Shown one piece after another: positions 1 to 8,006 of a stretch of DNA of 64,000 nucleotides. The DNA is from Nonomuraea endophytica (GTDB lineage Bacteria > Actinomycetota > Actinomycetes > Streptosporangiales > Streptosporangiaceae), in the NCBI RefSeq assembly GCF_014203235.1, contig NZ_JACHIN010000003.1, forward strand, positions 426,154-490,153, read 5' to 3'. The stretch's first letter is position 1. Each line of letters starts with the position of its first letter. The notes beneath the pieces were generated by a model. That model ran no database searches and was not told the origin of the DNA. It was given only the letters and a program-made list of their open reading frames with translations. A program made the translations under genes and the position numbers.

Positions 1-429
1 ACCTCTCGGGCCTCCTCCACCTCTCGGGCCGCCTGTACCCCCCGAACTGGCTCCGCCCCTGTCTCCCCGGCTGACACCGCCCGTGGTGCCCGAGTCGGCT
101 CCGATCGTGCTTACCGGGCTGGCACCGGCCTGGCCTTCCGGGCCGGCTCTGACCTGCTCTTCGGCGCCGGTGTTGACCAGGTTTCCCGGGGCGGCTCTGA
201 CCTGCTCTTCGGGGCCGGAGCTGACCTGACTTTCCGGGGTGGCGCTGACCTGGCGTTCGGGGTTGGCTCTGATCTTGCCTTCCGGGGTGGCGATCCTGAG
301 GCGTGGCCCGCGGCCGATCCCGCACTGCGGGCTGCCGTGGCCTCGTTGTTCCCCGGGGGCGTCGATCCTGAGCGGTGGCGGCCCTGGCAGGCGCTGGCCG
401 CCATGCACCTGATCGCCTCTGCCTACTGA
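1..429 (+). CDS. C-terminal part of a repeat-containing protein (5' end outside window)
   Basis: The frame is open from the first base and ends in TGA at 427-429, giving 142 residues. I do not recognise the family. From about residue 40 to 104 there is a degenerate eight-residue repeat, roughly [AG]G-[SAV]-D-L-x-F-[RG], about eight units long and often alternating in pairs (for example AGSDLLFG, GGADLAFG, GGSDLLFG). The last 40 residues are not repetitive and end in a tryptophan- and alanine-rich stretch that could form a helix. The gene converges on the kinase gene with 9 bp between stops. GC-rich repeats can open spurious frames, so translation is likely but not certain. Confidence 0.5.
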   Translation, partial: TSRASSTSRAACTPRTGSAPVSPADTARGARVGSDRAYRAGTGLAFRAGSDLLFGAGVDQVSRGGSDLLFGAGADLTFRGGADLAFGVGSDLAFRGGDPEAWPAADPALRAAVASLFPGGVDPERWRPWQALAAMHLIASAY

Positions 430-438
430 GCCGCGTCG

Positions 439-1245
439 TCAGATGGCGGCCTGGAAGGTGCTCGCCCGTACGCCTGCCAGCAGACCGGCCGTGTGCTCAT
501 TGGTGAAGCGGCGGGCGGGGTCGTGGTGCAGCAGGCCCTCCAGCAGCGGGCGGAGGATTCCGGCGCGGCGGGGGGTCGGGAAGCTGCCGGTGCGGGCCAT
601 GGCGAGAACGGTCGCGGCGTCCTGGCCCGGGTAGGGCGGCTGGCCCTCAAGGGCGCTGTACAGGGTCGCGCCGAAGGACCACATGTCGGCCTCTTTGGTG
701 GCGGCGCCGCCGTACAGGCGCTCGGGAGCCATGAACGCGGGGGTGCCGCGCAGACGGCGGGACGTCGTCGTGCGGATGTCGCCCTCGGCGGTCGCGATGC
801 CGAAGTCCGTGAGCACCACGCGGTCGCCGGTGAGCATCACGTTCGCCGGTTTGATGTCGCGATGCAGAACGCCCGCCTGATGCGCGGTACGCAGGGCGGC
901 GAGCAGGTGCTGCCCGATCGCGGCGACGCTCTGGGCGGGCAGCGTGCCCACCTGGGAGAGCAACTGGTGCAGGGAGAGGCCGTCAAGGTACTCCATGACG
1001 ATCCAGAGCTTGCCGCTCTTCTCGATCAGGTCATGGACCGTGACGATGTTGGGGTGCGTCAGTCCGGCGGCCATGCGGGCTTCCCGCAGCACTCGCCTGC
1101 GCACCACCTCGGCCTCACCGGCCAGCGTCAGCTCCTTGAGGGCAACCTCTCGATGGAGGAGCTGATCGAAGGCCCGCCAGACGACTCCCATACCCCCACG
1201 ACCGGCCTCCTCGCTGAGGAGGTACCGTCCGCCGATCTCCCGCAT
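439..1245 (-). CDS. Minimal serine/threonine protein kinase
   Basis: A Hanks-type kinase of 268 residues with nothing outside the catalytic fold. Visible motifs are the glycine loop GRGGMGVV (15-22), the ATP-binding Lys37 in VALKEL, the catalytic loop HRDIKPANV (Asp130), the metal-binding DFG (Asp147) and the APE motif. There is no transmembrane segment, PASTA or other sensor domain, unlike most actinobacterial Pkn proteins, so it should be cytoplasmic. I chose the ATG at 1245 because GAGGGG lies about 6 bases upstream; an in-frame ATG ten codons earlier has no such site. The promoter must lie in the C-rich repeat region upstream. The substrate cannot be inferred from the neighbours. Confidence 0.88.
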   Translation of the reverse strand: MREIGGRYLLSEEAGRGGMGVVWRAFDQLLHREVALKELTLAGEAEVVRRRVLREARMAAGLTHPNIVTVHDLIEKSGKLWIVMEYLDGLSLHQLLSQVGTLPAQSVAAIGQHLLAALRTAHQAGVLHRDIKPANVMLTGDRVVLTDFGIATAEGDIRTTTSRRLRGTPAFMAPERLYGGAATKEADMWSFGATLYSALEGQPPYPGQDAATVLAMARTGSFPTPRRAGILRPLLEGLLHHDPARRFTNEHTAGLLAGVRASTFQAAI

Positions 1246-1950
1246 GCCATCCCCTCGTTGCTCCGGGGCAATCATGTCATCTCAGCGCAAGCCATAGGGT
1301 ACCTAACGTGATCTGGTTATGTCGGGAATAGTCAAGGTCCAGCTCAACCCCCCGGAAATTAGATCCACCACCCGACACGCCCCCAACCCCCAAAGCCCCC
1401 ACAACCCGACACCCCACCCCCAAACCCCCACCCACAAGGCCTCGACACCCTCCACCCCCACCCCCACCCCCACCCACCCACCGCGCGCCACCCTCCCCGC
1501 CACGCGCCACCTCCTCCGGCGTGCGCCCCACTCCTCCGGCGTGCGACCCTCTCCACCGCGCGCCGCCCACTCCTCCGGCGTGCGACCCTCTCCACCGCGC
1601 GCCGCCCACTCGACCCGCGTGCCACCCTCTCCACCGCGCGCCGCCCACTCGACCCGCGTGCCACCCTCCCCGCCGCGTCGCCACTCCGCCGCGCGTCGCC
1701 GCTCGACCGCGTGCCGCCCACTCGACCCGCGTGCCACCCTCTCCACGGCGTGCCACCGTCTCCACCGCCTCGCCCTCTCCACCGCGTGCCACACACTCGA
1801 CCGGGGCCGTCGTGCCGTCTCGTTGCGCCCACCGGAGCGCCCACCCCTGCTCCCGTGTCACCCGCTTGTCAGGACGCCCACTCCGTCGCCGTGCCTATGG
1901 CGAGTTGGCGGGGTTGGCGGGGTGAGGAGGTGGCGGGGTGGGGTGGTGGG
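1246..1950. other. Non-coding, strand-asymmetric C-rich then G-rich region
   Basis: About 700 bases between the start of the kinase gene and the end of the MFS gene, both on the minus strand. From about 1340 to 1860 the plus strand is strongly pyrimidine-biased with long C runs. Near 1900 it flips to G-rich, with G runs that continue into the last codons of the MFS gene near 1975. Several overlapping frames are open here, but their products are pure composition repeats without any family signature, so I call none of them. The kinase promoter should lie in 1246-1340. The G-rich part satisfies the simple G-quadruplex pattern. Confidence 0.6.
1511..1675. repeat. 39-bp minisatellite, about four units, decaying on both sides
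   Basis: A tandem repeat with a 39-bp period. The segments beginning CTCCTCCGGCGTGCG at 1531 and 1570, and CTCGACCCGCGTGCC at 1609 and 1648, are each 39 bases apart, followed by a shared ACCCTCTCCACCGCGCGCC block. Two sequence types alternate as neighbouring pairs. Partial, more diverged copies extend from about 1500 to 1800. Because 39 is a multiple of three, the unit reads as a 13-residue repeat in open frames, but no frame looks like a protein family. There are no unique spacers, so this is not CRISPR. Confidence 0.8.
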
Positions 1951-3447
1951 TTAGGGGTGGGGGGTTGAGGGGGTGAAGGCGGGGATTGCGCGGGCGATCA
2001 GGGCTACGGCGGTCAGGCAGATGGCTACGGAGGCGATGAAGACTGAGAGCAGGCCCCAGGTCTCGCCCATCAGACCGGCCACTCCCGCGCCGATGGGCAT
2101 GCCGCCCATACCTATCAGTCGGTAGGCGGAGTTGACGCGGCCGAGCAGGCCCTCGGGGATGATCCGCTGGCGGGTCGAGATGACGATCACGTTGGACCAG
2201 GTGTTGGTGGCGCCCCACAGGACCGCCACGGGGAACAGTACGGCCGGGTGCGGGGTCAGGATGGGGGCTGCCAGTAGCAGGCTGCTCGCCAGCCAGGAAC
2301 CCACCAGCGTCCGTCCCTCGCCGCCCCATCGGATCACCTGGTCGCTCACGAACGATCCGCCCACCGCGCCGACGGCGAAGGTGGTCATCATCAGGCCGTA
2401 CGCGGCGGGTGAGAGTTCCATGCGCGATCCCGGGCCGACGACCCACAGCACGAACACGGCGAAGAAGGCGGCGTTGCCCAGGTTCAGCATCCCGCTGGAG
2501 ATCGCCAGCAACCTCAGGAACCTGTGCGCCCACAGGTACCGCAGGCCCTCGGCGACGTCACCCATCAGACTCCGCCTGTGCGGCCCTGGCCCACCGCCGG
2601 CCCCGGACGGCTCGGGATCCGAGGGAGCGGCGCCCTCCGGATCGGGCCCGGCGTGTCCGGGCGAACCGGCCGGGTCGGGGGTGCTCGAACAGGCCGGGTC
2701 GGGGGTGCTGGCCGGGCGGGCTTCGGTGGTGTGGGACGCGTCCGTGTGGGCCTTGGCGTGGGTGACGGTGGTGGCGGGCTGGGAAGAGCTCGTGGTGGTG
2801 GCAAGCGTGTTCGTGGGGGTCACCGCGGGGGCGGCGGTGGTGGCGGGGGTGAGGGTGGTTGTGGGGGTGGAGGTCACTGCGGGGGTGGGGCGGTAGGTGC
2901 CGCGCATGCCCAGGAGCAGGAGGCCGGCGGCGCCGTACAGGATGCCGGGGGCGCCGAGGATGGCGGGTGGGAGGAGTGTGACCAGGACGCCCGCCAGCGG
3001 AGAGCCGATGAAGTCGTTGCCGACCGTCTGGGCGCCCACGATGCGGCCGTTCGCCCAGGCCAGGCGGTCGGATGGGACGGTCATCGGCAGGACGGACTGG
3101 GCTGAGGTGTCGGCGAAGACCTCGGCCATTCCGGACAGGAGTACGACGGCCAGCAGGATCCAGAGCGACAACGTGCCGGACCAGGCGAAGGCGGCGACGG
3201 CGACCAGCAGGGCGGCGCGGAAGGCGTTGGCGAGGACCATGATGCGGCGCCGGTCCTGGCGGTCGGCCACGGCCCCGGCGGGCAGGGCGAGCAGGAGCCA
3301 GGGCAGCGTGGTGGCGACTCCGGCGAGGGCGACCTCCGCGGGGGAGCGGGTCAGGGTGACGGCCAGCAGGGGGGTGCCGACCTTGAGCACGCCGTCGGCG
3401 AGGTTCGACAGCGCCGACGACGACCACAGAAACCTGAACGAACGCAT
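1951..3447 (-). CDS. MFS transporter with a long Thr/Pro-rich central loop
   Basis: A 498-residue member of the major facilitator superfamily, probably a proton-coupled exporter of the drug-efflux (MFS_3/enterobactin-exporter-like) type. The start MRSFRFLWSSSALSNLADG, the hydrophilic loop ADRQDRRR (61-68) after helix 2 and the alternating hydrophobic segments are typical. Between helix 6 and helix 7 (residues about 186-292) is a low-complexity loop rich in Thr, Pro, Ala and Ser, far longer than usual. The ATG at 3447 is preceded by GGGGGCGGG; upstream in-frame codons would run across the divergent regulator. It is divergent from an ArsR-like regulator 67 bp away, with a strong dyad between them, so regulated efflux is the likely role. 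The substrate is unknown. Confidence 0.85.
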   Translation of the reverse strand: MRSFRFLWSSSALSNLADGVLKVGTPLLAVTLTRSPAEVALAGVATTLPWLLLALPAGAVADRQDRRRIMVLANAFRAALLVAVAAFAWSGTLSLWILLAVVLLSGMAEVFADTSAQSVLPMTVPSDRLAWANGRIVGAQTVGNDFIGSPLAGVLVTLLPPAILGAPGILYGAAGLLLLGMRGTYRPTPAVTSTPTTTLTPATTAAPAVTPTNTLATTTSSSQPATTVTHAKAHTDASHTTEARPASTPDPACSSTPDPAGSPGHAGPDPEGAAPSDPEPSGAGGGPGPHRRSLMGDVAEGLRYLWAHRFLRLLAISSGMLNLGNAAFFAVFVLWVVGPGSRMELSPAAYGLMMTTFAVGAVGGSFVSDQVIRWGGEGRTLVGSWLASSLLLAAPILTPHPAVLFPVAVLWGATNTWSNVIVISTRQRIIPEGLLGRVNSAYRLIGMGGMPIGAGVAGLMGETWGLLSVFIASVAICLTAVALIARAIPAFTPSTPHP

Positions 3448-3476
3448 CCCGCCCCCGCTAGTGTGTAAGGAAAACT

Positions 3477-3510
3477 GTGCATGTGTTTCTTTGCAAAGAT
3501 AGGTTTGCAC
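3477..3510. promoter_or_regulatory. 34-bp dyad, probable operator for the divergent MFS/ArsR pair
   Basis: A perfect 12-base palindrome, TCTTTGCAAAGA (3488-3499), is centred exactly between outer arms GTGCA (3477-3481) and TGCAC (3506-3510), which are also perfect inverted repeats about the same centre. It fills most of the 67-bp gap between two divergent starts. This is the expected place for a dimeric winged-helix repressor to control both genes. Binding by the adjacent regulator is inference. Confidence 0.65.
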
Positions 3511-3514
3511 GCTG

Positions 3515-4099
3515 ATGGCAGGCAAGCGGTTTTCGAAGAGGACGCTCGATGTGAACGCCATGAAGTCGTTCGCCCACCCTCTGCGACTGCGGCTGTATGA
3601 ACTGCTGGAGGAGCTCGGCCCCTCCACCGCCACCCAGCTGTCCGGCCGCGTCGGCGAGAACACCGGTTCCACCAGCTACCACCTGCGCGAACTGGCCAGG
3701 CACGGGATGATCGAGGTGGCCGAGGGGCTGGGGAAGGGCAAGGAGAAGTACTGGCGGGTGACCCCCGGCGGCTTCGGCTACGGCACCCCCGAGGACGCCG
3801 CCGACAGCGAGACGCTCGGGGTCATCCGCGTTCTCCTCCAGGATCTGGTACGGCAACGCGGCGCCGAACTGGAGCGCTGGCTCACCGAGGAACCCGGCAC
3901 CCCGAGGGAGTGGGTGGAGGCCAGCGGCCTGTCCCGCCGTTCGCTGAGGCTGACGACCGAGGAGAGCATCGCCATGCGCGACGCCGTCATGGAGGTGATC
4001 GAGCCCTACCGCGTGGTGTCGGACGAGCGCGGACCCGATCATCCGGACACCTCCCGGGTCATCGTGCACTTCGACGTCTTTCCCACGGGGGCCGGGTAG
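3515..4099 (+). CDS. ArsR-like winged-helix transcriptional regulator
   Basis: A 194-residue DNA-binding protein of the HTH_20/ArsR-like class. The N-terminal 80 residues contain the winged helix (FAHPLRLRLYELLEELG..., then STSYHLRELARHGMIEVAEG). The remaining 110 residues form a helical effector or dimerisation part typical of regulators next to MFS exporters, not of the small metal-sensing ArsR proteins. I see no metal-binding cysteine or histidine cluster. It diverges from the MFS gene and the intervening dyad suggests it represses the exporter and itself. The start has only a weak ribosome site, so translation from a very short leader is possible. Confidence 0.85.
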   Translation: MAGKRFSKRTLDVNAMKSFAHPLRLRLYELLEELGPSTATQLSGRVGENTGSTSYHLRELARHGMIEVAEGLGKGKEKYWRVTPGGFGYGTPEDAADSETLGVIRVLLQDLVRQRGAELERWLTEEPGTPREWVEASGLSRRSLRLTTEESIAMRDAVMEVIEPYRVVSDERGPDHPDTSRVIVHFDVFPTGAG

Positions 4100-4136
4100 A
4101 GTGTGCGCGGACATTCATGCCATAACTGGAGGCCGC

Positions 4137-4739
4137 GTGGTATCCGACGAGGCTCTCCGTTATCCGCCGGGTTCGCTCGTGATTTTCACCGGGCTGCCGG
4201 GCGCCGGAAAGAGCACCCTGCTGACCCGTCTCTACGGCCTGACCGGCGACGAGCACGAGCCCGTCGCCATCGGCCCGGTCCGGGTGATCGACTCGCGCCA
4301 GTCGCGTAACCGGTGGGGGCGAAGGCTGTCGTGGGCGCCCAAGCCGGTGCGGACGTTCGTGGTCTACGTGGGGCACGTGTCGCGGATCGGGCGTGAACTG
4401 GCCGCCGGGCACTCCGTGGTCGCGCACAACCGGGGCGCCTGGCCGCATGTCCTGCATGGGTTCGCGTGGCTGGCCAGGCGGCGCGGCCGGCCGTTCCATC
4501 TGATCCTCTTGGACGTGGACCCGCGCACGGCGCTGGAAGGGCAGCACGCGCGCGGCCGGGTGGTGCCCGCCGCGACGTTCGACCGGCACAGCCGTCGCTG
4601 GCGGCGGCTGCTCGCCCAGGTCCAGGGCGGTTCGCCGGCGCCGGCGGCGAGCGCGACCGTGCTGGACCGCGCGGGGGCCGACGCCCTGCGCGCCCTGGTG
4701 TTCGAGGACGTTCCGACGGTGGTGGACACCGGCTCGTAG
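4137..4739 (+). CDS. P-loop NTPase, kinase-like (AAA_33 type)
   Basis: A 200-residue single-domain P-loop protein. Walker A is GLPGAGKST about 20 residues from the start, followed by an arginine-rich middle and a LILLDVDP strand that resembles the substrate-side strand of nucleotide- and zeta-type kinases. The GTG at 4137 is preceded by GGAGG with a 4-base gap; an in-frame ATG at 4101 lacks this and nearly touches the previous gene. It follows the regulator on the same strand, 37 bp apart, and could be co-transcribed. The phosphoryl acceptor is not evident. No antitoxin-like partner is adjacent, so a zeta-toxin role is not supported. Confidence 0.7.
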   Translation: MVSDEALRYPPGSLVIFTGLPGAGKSTLLTRLYGLTGDEHEPVAIGPVRVIDSRQSRNRWGRRLSWAPKPVRTFVVYVGHVSRIGRELAAGHSVVAHNRGAWPHVLHGFAWLARRRGRPFHLILLDVDPRTALEGQHARGRVVPAATFDRHSRRWRRLLAQVQGGSPAPAASATVLDRAGADALRALVFEDVPTVVDTGS

Positions 4740-4745
4740 CCGGGT

Positions 4746-5069
4746 TCAGTCGTGCCGGGGGATGCCGGAGACCTCGTGGTCGGCGTGGAACAGGGCCTCG
4801 TGGATCAGCGCGCGCACGTGGGCGTCGCGCGCCCGGTAGAGGACCCGGCGGCCGTCCCTGCGGGTCTCGACCAGGCCCGCCAGGCGCAGCTTCGCCAGGT
4901 GCTGCGAGACCGACGGCCTCGGCACGTCCACGGCCTCGGCCAGGGACCCCACGTCGTACTCGCCCGATGACAGCAGCCACATGAGGCGTAGCCGCGTGCC
5001 GTCGCTGAGCATGCGGAACGCCTCGACGGCCGCCTTCACCTGCTCGGCGGTCGGTTCGGGTGCGCGCAT
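4746..5069 (-). CDS. SmtB/ArsR-family metal-sensing repressor (alpha-5 site)
   Basis: A 107-residue winged-helix repressor with the recognition helix region VPRPSVSQHLAKLRLAGLV. Near the C terminus is Asp82-x-His84, then ten residues, His95, two residues, His98. This exactly fits the alpha-5 metal site D-x-H-x10-H-x2-(H/E) of SmtB, CzrA and NmtR, which bind zinc, cobalt or nickel. The cysteine-based ArsR and CadC sites are absent. No metal exporter is adjacent, so it probably acts on itself or at a distance. It is divergent from the LysR gene (71 bp gap) and ends 6 bp from the P-loop gene stop. Confidence 0.85.
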   Translation of the reverse strand: MRAPEPTAEQVKAAVEAFRMLSDGTRLRLMWLLSSGEYDVGSLAEAVDVPRPSVSQHLAKLRLAGLVETRRDGRRVLYRARDAHVRALIHEALFHADHEVSGIPRHD

Positions 5070-5140
5070 GACTCCCTATGCTCCCCGTGGGCCCCGCCGC
5101 TGGCAAACCCGCGCGCCGCCTGAGGCAGTAGGTTCGCTGT

Positions 5141-6187
5141 ATGTCCGCGCCCTTACCCGAGCTGGTGCCGCCCGACGAGCCGCTGGCCCTGCTGCTGAGC
5201 TGCCCGCCCGCGCTGCTCGACACCAGCCTCGACCAGCTCAGGACGCTGGCCGTGGTCCGGCGGACGGGCTCGGCCCTGCAGGCGGCGCGGCTGCTCGGCA
5301 GGGAGCAGTCCAGCGTGCAGAAGCAGCTCGACAGCCTCAACCGCACCTACCAGGCGCTCTGCGGCGAGGTCCTGGTCAGCAAGCGCGGCAGGGGCAAGGA
5401 CTTCGTCTTCACCCCCACCGGCGAGACCCTGGTCGAACGGGCGCAGGAGGTGCTGGCCGAGCTGATGGACGACGTGCACGCCCGCCGCAGGCGCATCGGC
5501 ACGACGCTGACCGTCGGCACGACCGAGTTCACGCTGTGGATCCTGTCGCGGGCGTGGGAGCGGGTGGCGCCGGAGTTCACCCGGCGCGGCGTGGAGTTCC
5601 GGCTCGTGCACGTGCGCACCAAGGACTTCTGGCCGCGCCTGGACGAGGGCCGGGTGGACCTGCTGTGCGGCAGCGTCGTCACCCCGGTCGGCGCGCCCGC
5701 CGCCCACGACGCCTACGACGTGCTGGAATGGCGCCGCGGCAGCCCCGTCCTGCTGACCAACCTGCCGCCCGAGGACCTGCCCGGCCCCTCCGCGCCGGTC
5801 AGCGCGCTCGCCAAACTGCCGCTGGTCGTGCCGGGGAGCGGGCTGATCGCCGACTTCCTGACGCGCTGGTTCGGGCCGGCGTTCCGTGAGCGCCTCACGA
5901 TCGCCGCCGAGATCGAGGATGTCCAGTACGGCCTCGCCCTGCTGCGCTCCCGCCTGGCCAGAGGCTGCATGATCGTCACCCGCACGCTGGCCAGACGCGT
6001 CGCGGAAGGCGGATCGCTACGCGTCGTCGACCTGGTGCACGACGTCGAGCCCAAGGTCGAGATGGTCTCCGCGGTGTTCACCAGGAAGGGCGAACGCGAA
6101 CGCTACGCCCCGGACCACCCGCTGAACCTCCTGTGGGAGGCCCTGCGCGAGGAGACCGCCGAGACCGGGCACCCGTCAGTTCGTTAG
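5141..6187 (+). CDS. LysR-family transcriptional regulator
   Basis: A 348-residue LysR-type regulator. The helix-turn-helix lies at about residues 30-85 (LDQLRTLAVVRRTGSALQAARLLGREQSSVQKQLDSL in part), after an unusually long N-terminal stretch of about 28 residues. The rest fits a periplasmic-binding-protein-like effector domain (TLTVGTTEFTLWILSRAW..., LVHVRTKDFWPRLDEGRVDLLCG). LysR proteins usually control the divergent neighbour, here the SmtB-type regulator, but no metabolic gene sits opposite, so the target is open. The last 12 bp overlap the tail of the convergent TPR gene. Confidence 0.85.
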   Translation: MSAPLPELVPPDEPLALLLSCPPALLDTSLDQLRTLAVVRRTGSALQAARLLGREQSSVQKQLDSLNRTYQALCGEVLVSKRGRGKDFVFTPTGETLVERAQEVLAELMDDVHARRRRIGTTLTVGTTEFTLWILSRAWERVAPEFTRRGVEFRLVHVRTKDFWPRLDEGRVDLLCGSVVTPVGAPAAHDAYDVLEWRRGSPVLLTNLPPEDLPGPSAPVSALAKLPLVVPGSGLIADFLTRWFGPAFRERLTIAAEIEDVQYGLALLRSRLARGCMIVTRTLARRVAEGGSLRVVDLVHDVEPKVEMVSAVFTRKGERERYAPDHPLNLLWEALREETAETGHPSVR

Positions 6188-7798
6188 CGCCGCCAGCCTG
6201 CGGCTCGTCTCGTACGCCTGCTGAGCCCCGGTGTCGTCGCCGTGCCGGGCGCGCACGTGCCCGATCTGCTCGGCCGCCTCCACCACGTCGCGCGCCAGGT
6301 CGCCAGCCACCTCCAGCACCCAGCCGAACGCCCCCTCCGCCTGCGCCGGGTCCCGATGCAGCACCCACAGCAGGCAGGCGGCGGCCGGGAAGGCGTCGCG
6401 GGCCGTGCGGGGGACGGTGCGCCAGGCGGCTTCGGCCGCGTCGAGGTCGCCATGCCGTACGGCCAGCACCCCGAACAGCACCCAAGCCCTGGGCTCCAGC
6501 TCGGCCCGTCCCGCCTCGTTCAGCCGGGCGATGCCCACCTCGGCGCCCTGCCTGCCCGACTCGATGGAGAACAGGAACCCGACATACGCCGCGCCCCACG
6601 GCGCGTGCAGCGGATGGCCGCTGTCCATGGCCAGCTCGAACTCGCGCAGCGCCGCCTCGGGTTCGCCCTCCGCCAGCAGGTGCGCGCCCCTGGCGACGGA
6701 GTCGGCCGGGTCGAGGAGGCTGAGCCGTTCCAGCATGTCGTGGGCCTTGGCCTGGTCCTCGGGCCCGCCCACCCGTACGGCCAGCCGCCAGGCGGTCTCG
6801 GCAGCCTGGAGATCGCCCTCCCTGGTCTCCAGGATGCCGAGGTTCACCGCGGCCTTCCCGCTGAACATCGGCTGCCCCAAGGCCACCGCGTCCTGGTACG
6901 CGCGCCGTGCGCCGGCGGCGTCGCCGTTCTCCTCCAGCAGGGTGGCGAGGTTGAACAGCCCGCCCGCGGCCGCCATCGGGTCGGAACCGGCGGCGACGCG
7001 GCGCAACTCGGCGAGACCCGCGTCGAGGTCGCCCAGCTCGCGCGCGAGCAGCACCCCGATGTTGACCGCCGCCATGGAGGCCGCCCAGCCCTCGCCCCGC
7101 TGCGCCTGCCTGAGCACGGCGATCGCCCGGTCGTGCTGCCCCCGGCCGCTGAGGATGGACGACAGGTCGACCGCCGCCATCGGGCCGTAGCGGGGGTGCC
7201 CGGTGGCGATCGCGCGCTCCAGCGCCGGCACGGCCCGGTCGGGCTCGCCCGCCAGCGCCAGCGCCGAGCCCAGGTAGGCGAAGCCCTCCGCAGCCAGGTC
7301 GGGGATCGGCGACTCCGTGGCCTGCTCGAACGCGTGGCCCGCCGCCCGCAGGTCGCCCTCCGCGACCCACATGCGGCCGCGCGCGAGCGCCGCGAGGCCG
7401 ACCACCTCCTCGGCCGTGGCGGGGCTGGTGCGCGGTTCGACGTCGTGGCGGGCGAGCACCTCGAAGTTCTCGCGCGCGGTCATCGCGACCCGCTCGGCGC
7501 CGTGGTCGGCGGCGTGGCGCCAGGCGGCCTGGGCGGCGCCCATGTCCGCGTCGATGAGCACGTCGCCGATGCGCAGCGCCGCGTGCGGGGCGAGGTCGGG
7601 CTCGCCGCCCTCCACGATCAGCGAGAACCAGTCGAGCGCGTCGGCGTCGTCGCCCTCGGCGAACAGCGTCTCCGCGCACTCGGCGAGCATCTCGGCGCTC
7701 TGCCGGTCGCCGGACATGGAGGCGGCCATGGTCAGGATCACGATGTTGAGACCGCTGTCCGGCGGCAGCTGGGGGACCCTGCCGATTTTTCGCGTCAA
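6176..7798 (-). CDS. Tetratricopeptide-repeat protein
   Basis: A 540-residue all-helical protein made of about a dozen TPR or Sel1-like units through nearly its whole length, with recurring patterns such as A-x-x-N-L-G-x-L and G-D-x-x-A-A-x-x-A-[WY]. No catalytic or DNA-binding domain is visible, so it is most likely a protein-interaction scaffold. The start is a TTG at 7798 with AAGG about 6 bases upstream; an in-frame ATG at codon 24 is an alternative. It is transcribed alone and overlaps the tail of the LysR gene by 12 bp. Partner proteins cannot be named from context. Confidence 0.8.
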   Translation of the reverse strand: MTRKIGRVPQLPPDSGLNIVILTMAASMSGDRQSAEMLAECAETLFAEGDDADALDWFSLIVEGGEPDLAPHAALRIGDVLIDADMGAAQAAWRHAADHGAERVAMTARENFEVLARHDVEPRTSPATAEEVVGLAALARGRMWVAEGDLRAAGHAFEQATESPIPDLAAEGFAYLGSALALAGEPDRAVPALERAIATGHPRYGPMAAVDLSSILSGRGQHDRAIAVLRQAQRGEGWAASMAAVNIGVLLARELGDLDAGLAELRRVAAGSDPMAAAGGLFNLATLLEENGDAAGARRAYQDAVALGQPMFSGKAAVNLGILETREGDLQAAETAWRLAVRVGGPEDQAKAHDMLERLSLLDPADSVARGAHLLAEGEPEAALREFELAMDSGHPLHAPWGAAYVGFLFSIESGRQGAEVGIARLNEAGRAELEPRAWVLFGVLAVRHGDLDAAEAAWRTVPRTARDAFPAAACLLWVLHRDPAQAEGAFGWVLEVAGDLARDVVEAAEQIGHVRARHGDDTGAQQAYETSRRLAALTN

Positions 7799-7929
7799 TG
7801 CCTTGCCTTTCCTGCGCTCCGATCAAGAACAGAGTGCTTTCTACCAAGAGGCATGAAGGAAATGGCTGGATTTAGCGGTAATTATCGGAGGATCATTCGG
7901 GGTTATCTGCTGGACATTTCTCCTAGTCA

Positions 7930-7945
7930 GCGGCGTGACCGCCGC
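7930..7945 (-). terminator. Possible short hairpin terminator behind the M81 gene
   Basis: GCGGCG and CGCCGC form a 6-bp stem with a 4-base loop, downstream of the end of the M81 gene. There is no T-run, so this is only a weak candidate. I see no gene in the surrounding 7799-8006 gap. Confidence 0.3.
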
Positions 7946-8006
7946 ACCCAGAGACGCCCACCCGGGCATGCCACCTGGGGATCGCGGGTGAGCGGGCGAG
8001 GGGTTG

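Noticed and set aside
1511-1675. 39-bp tandem units as a CRISPR array
   Set aside because: Units follow each other without unique spacers and no cas gene is in the window.
1277-1968. Several long open frames on both strands in the C/G-rich region
   Set aside because: They differ only by frame over the same repeat, code for Pro/Arg/His or Gly/Arg-rich text without any family signature, and lack ribosome sites.
4137-4739. Zeta toxin of a toxin-antitoxin pair
   Set aside because: Only the P-loop is shared; no small antitoxin gene precedes it and the family-specific catalytic residues could not be identified.
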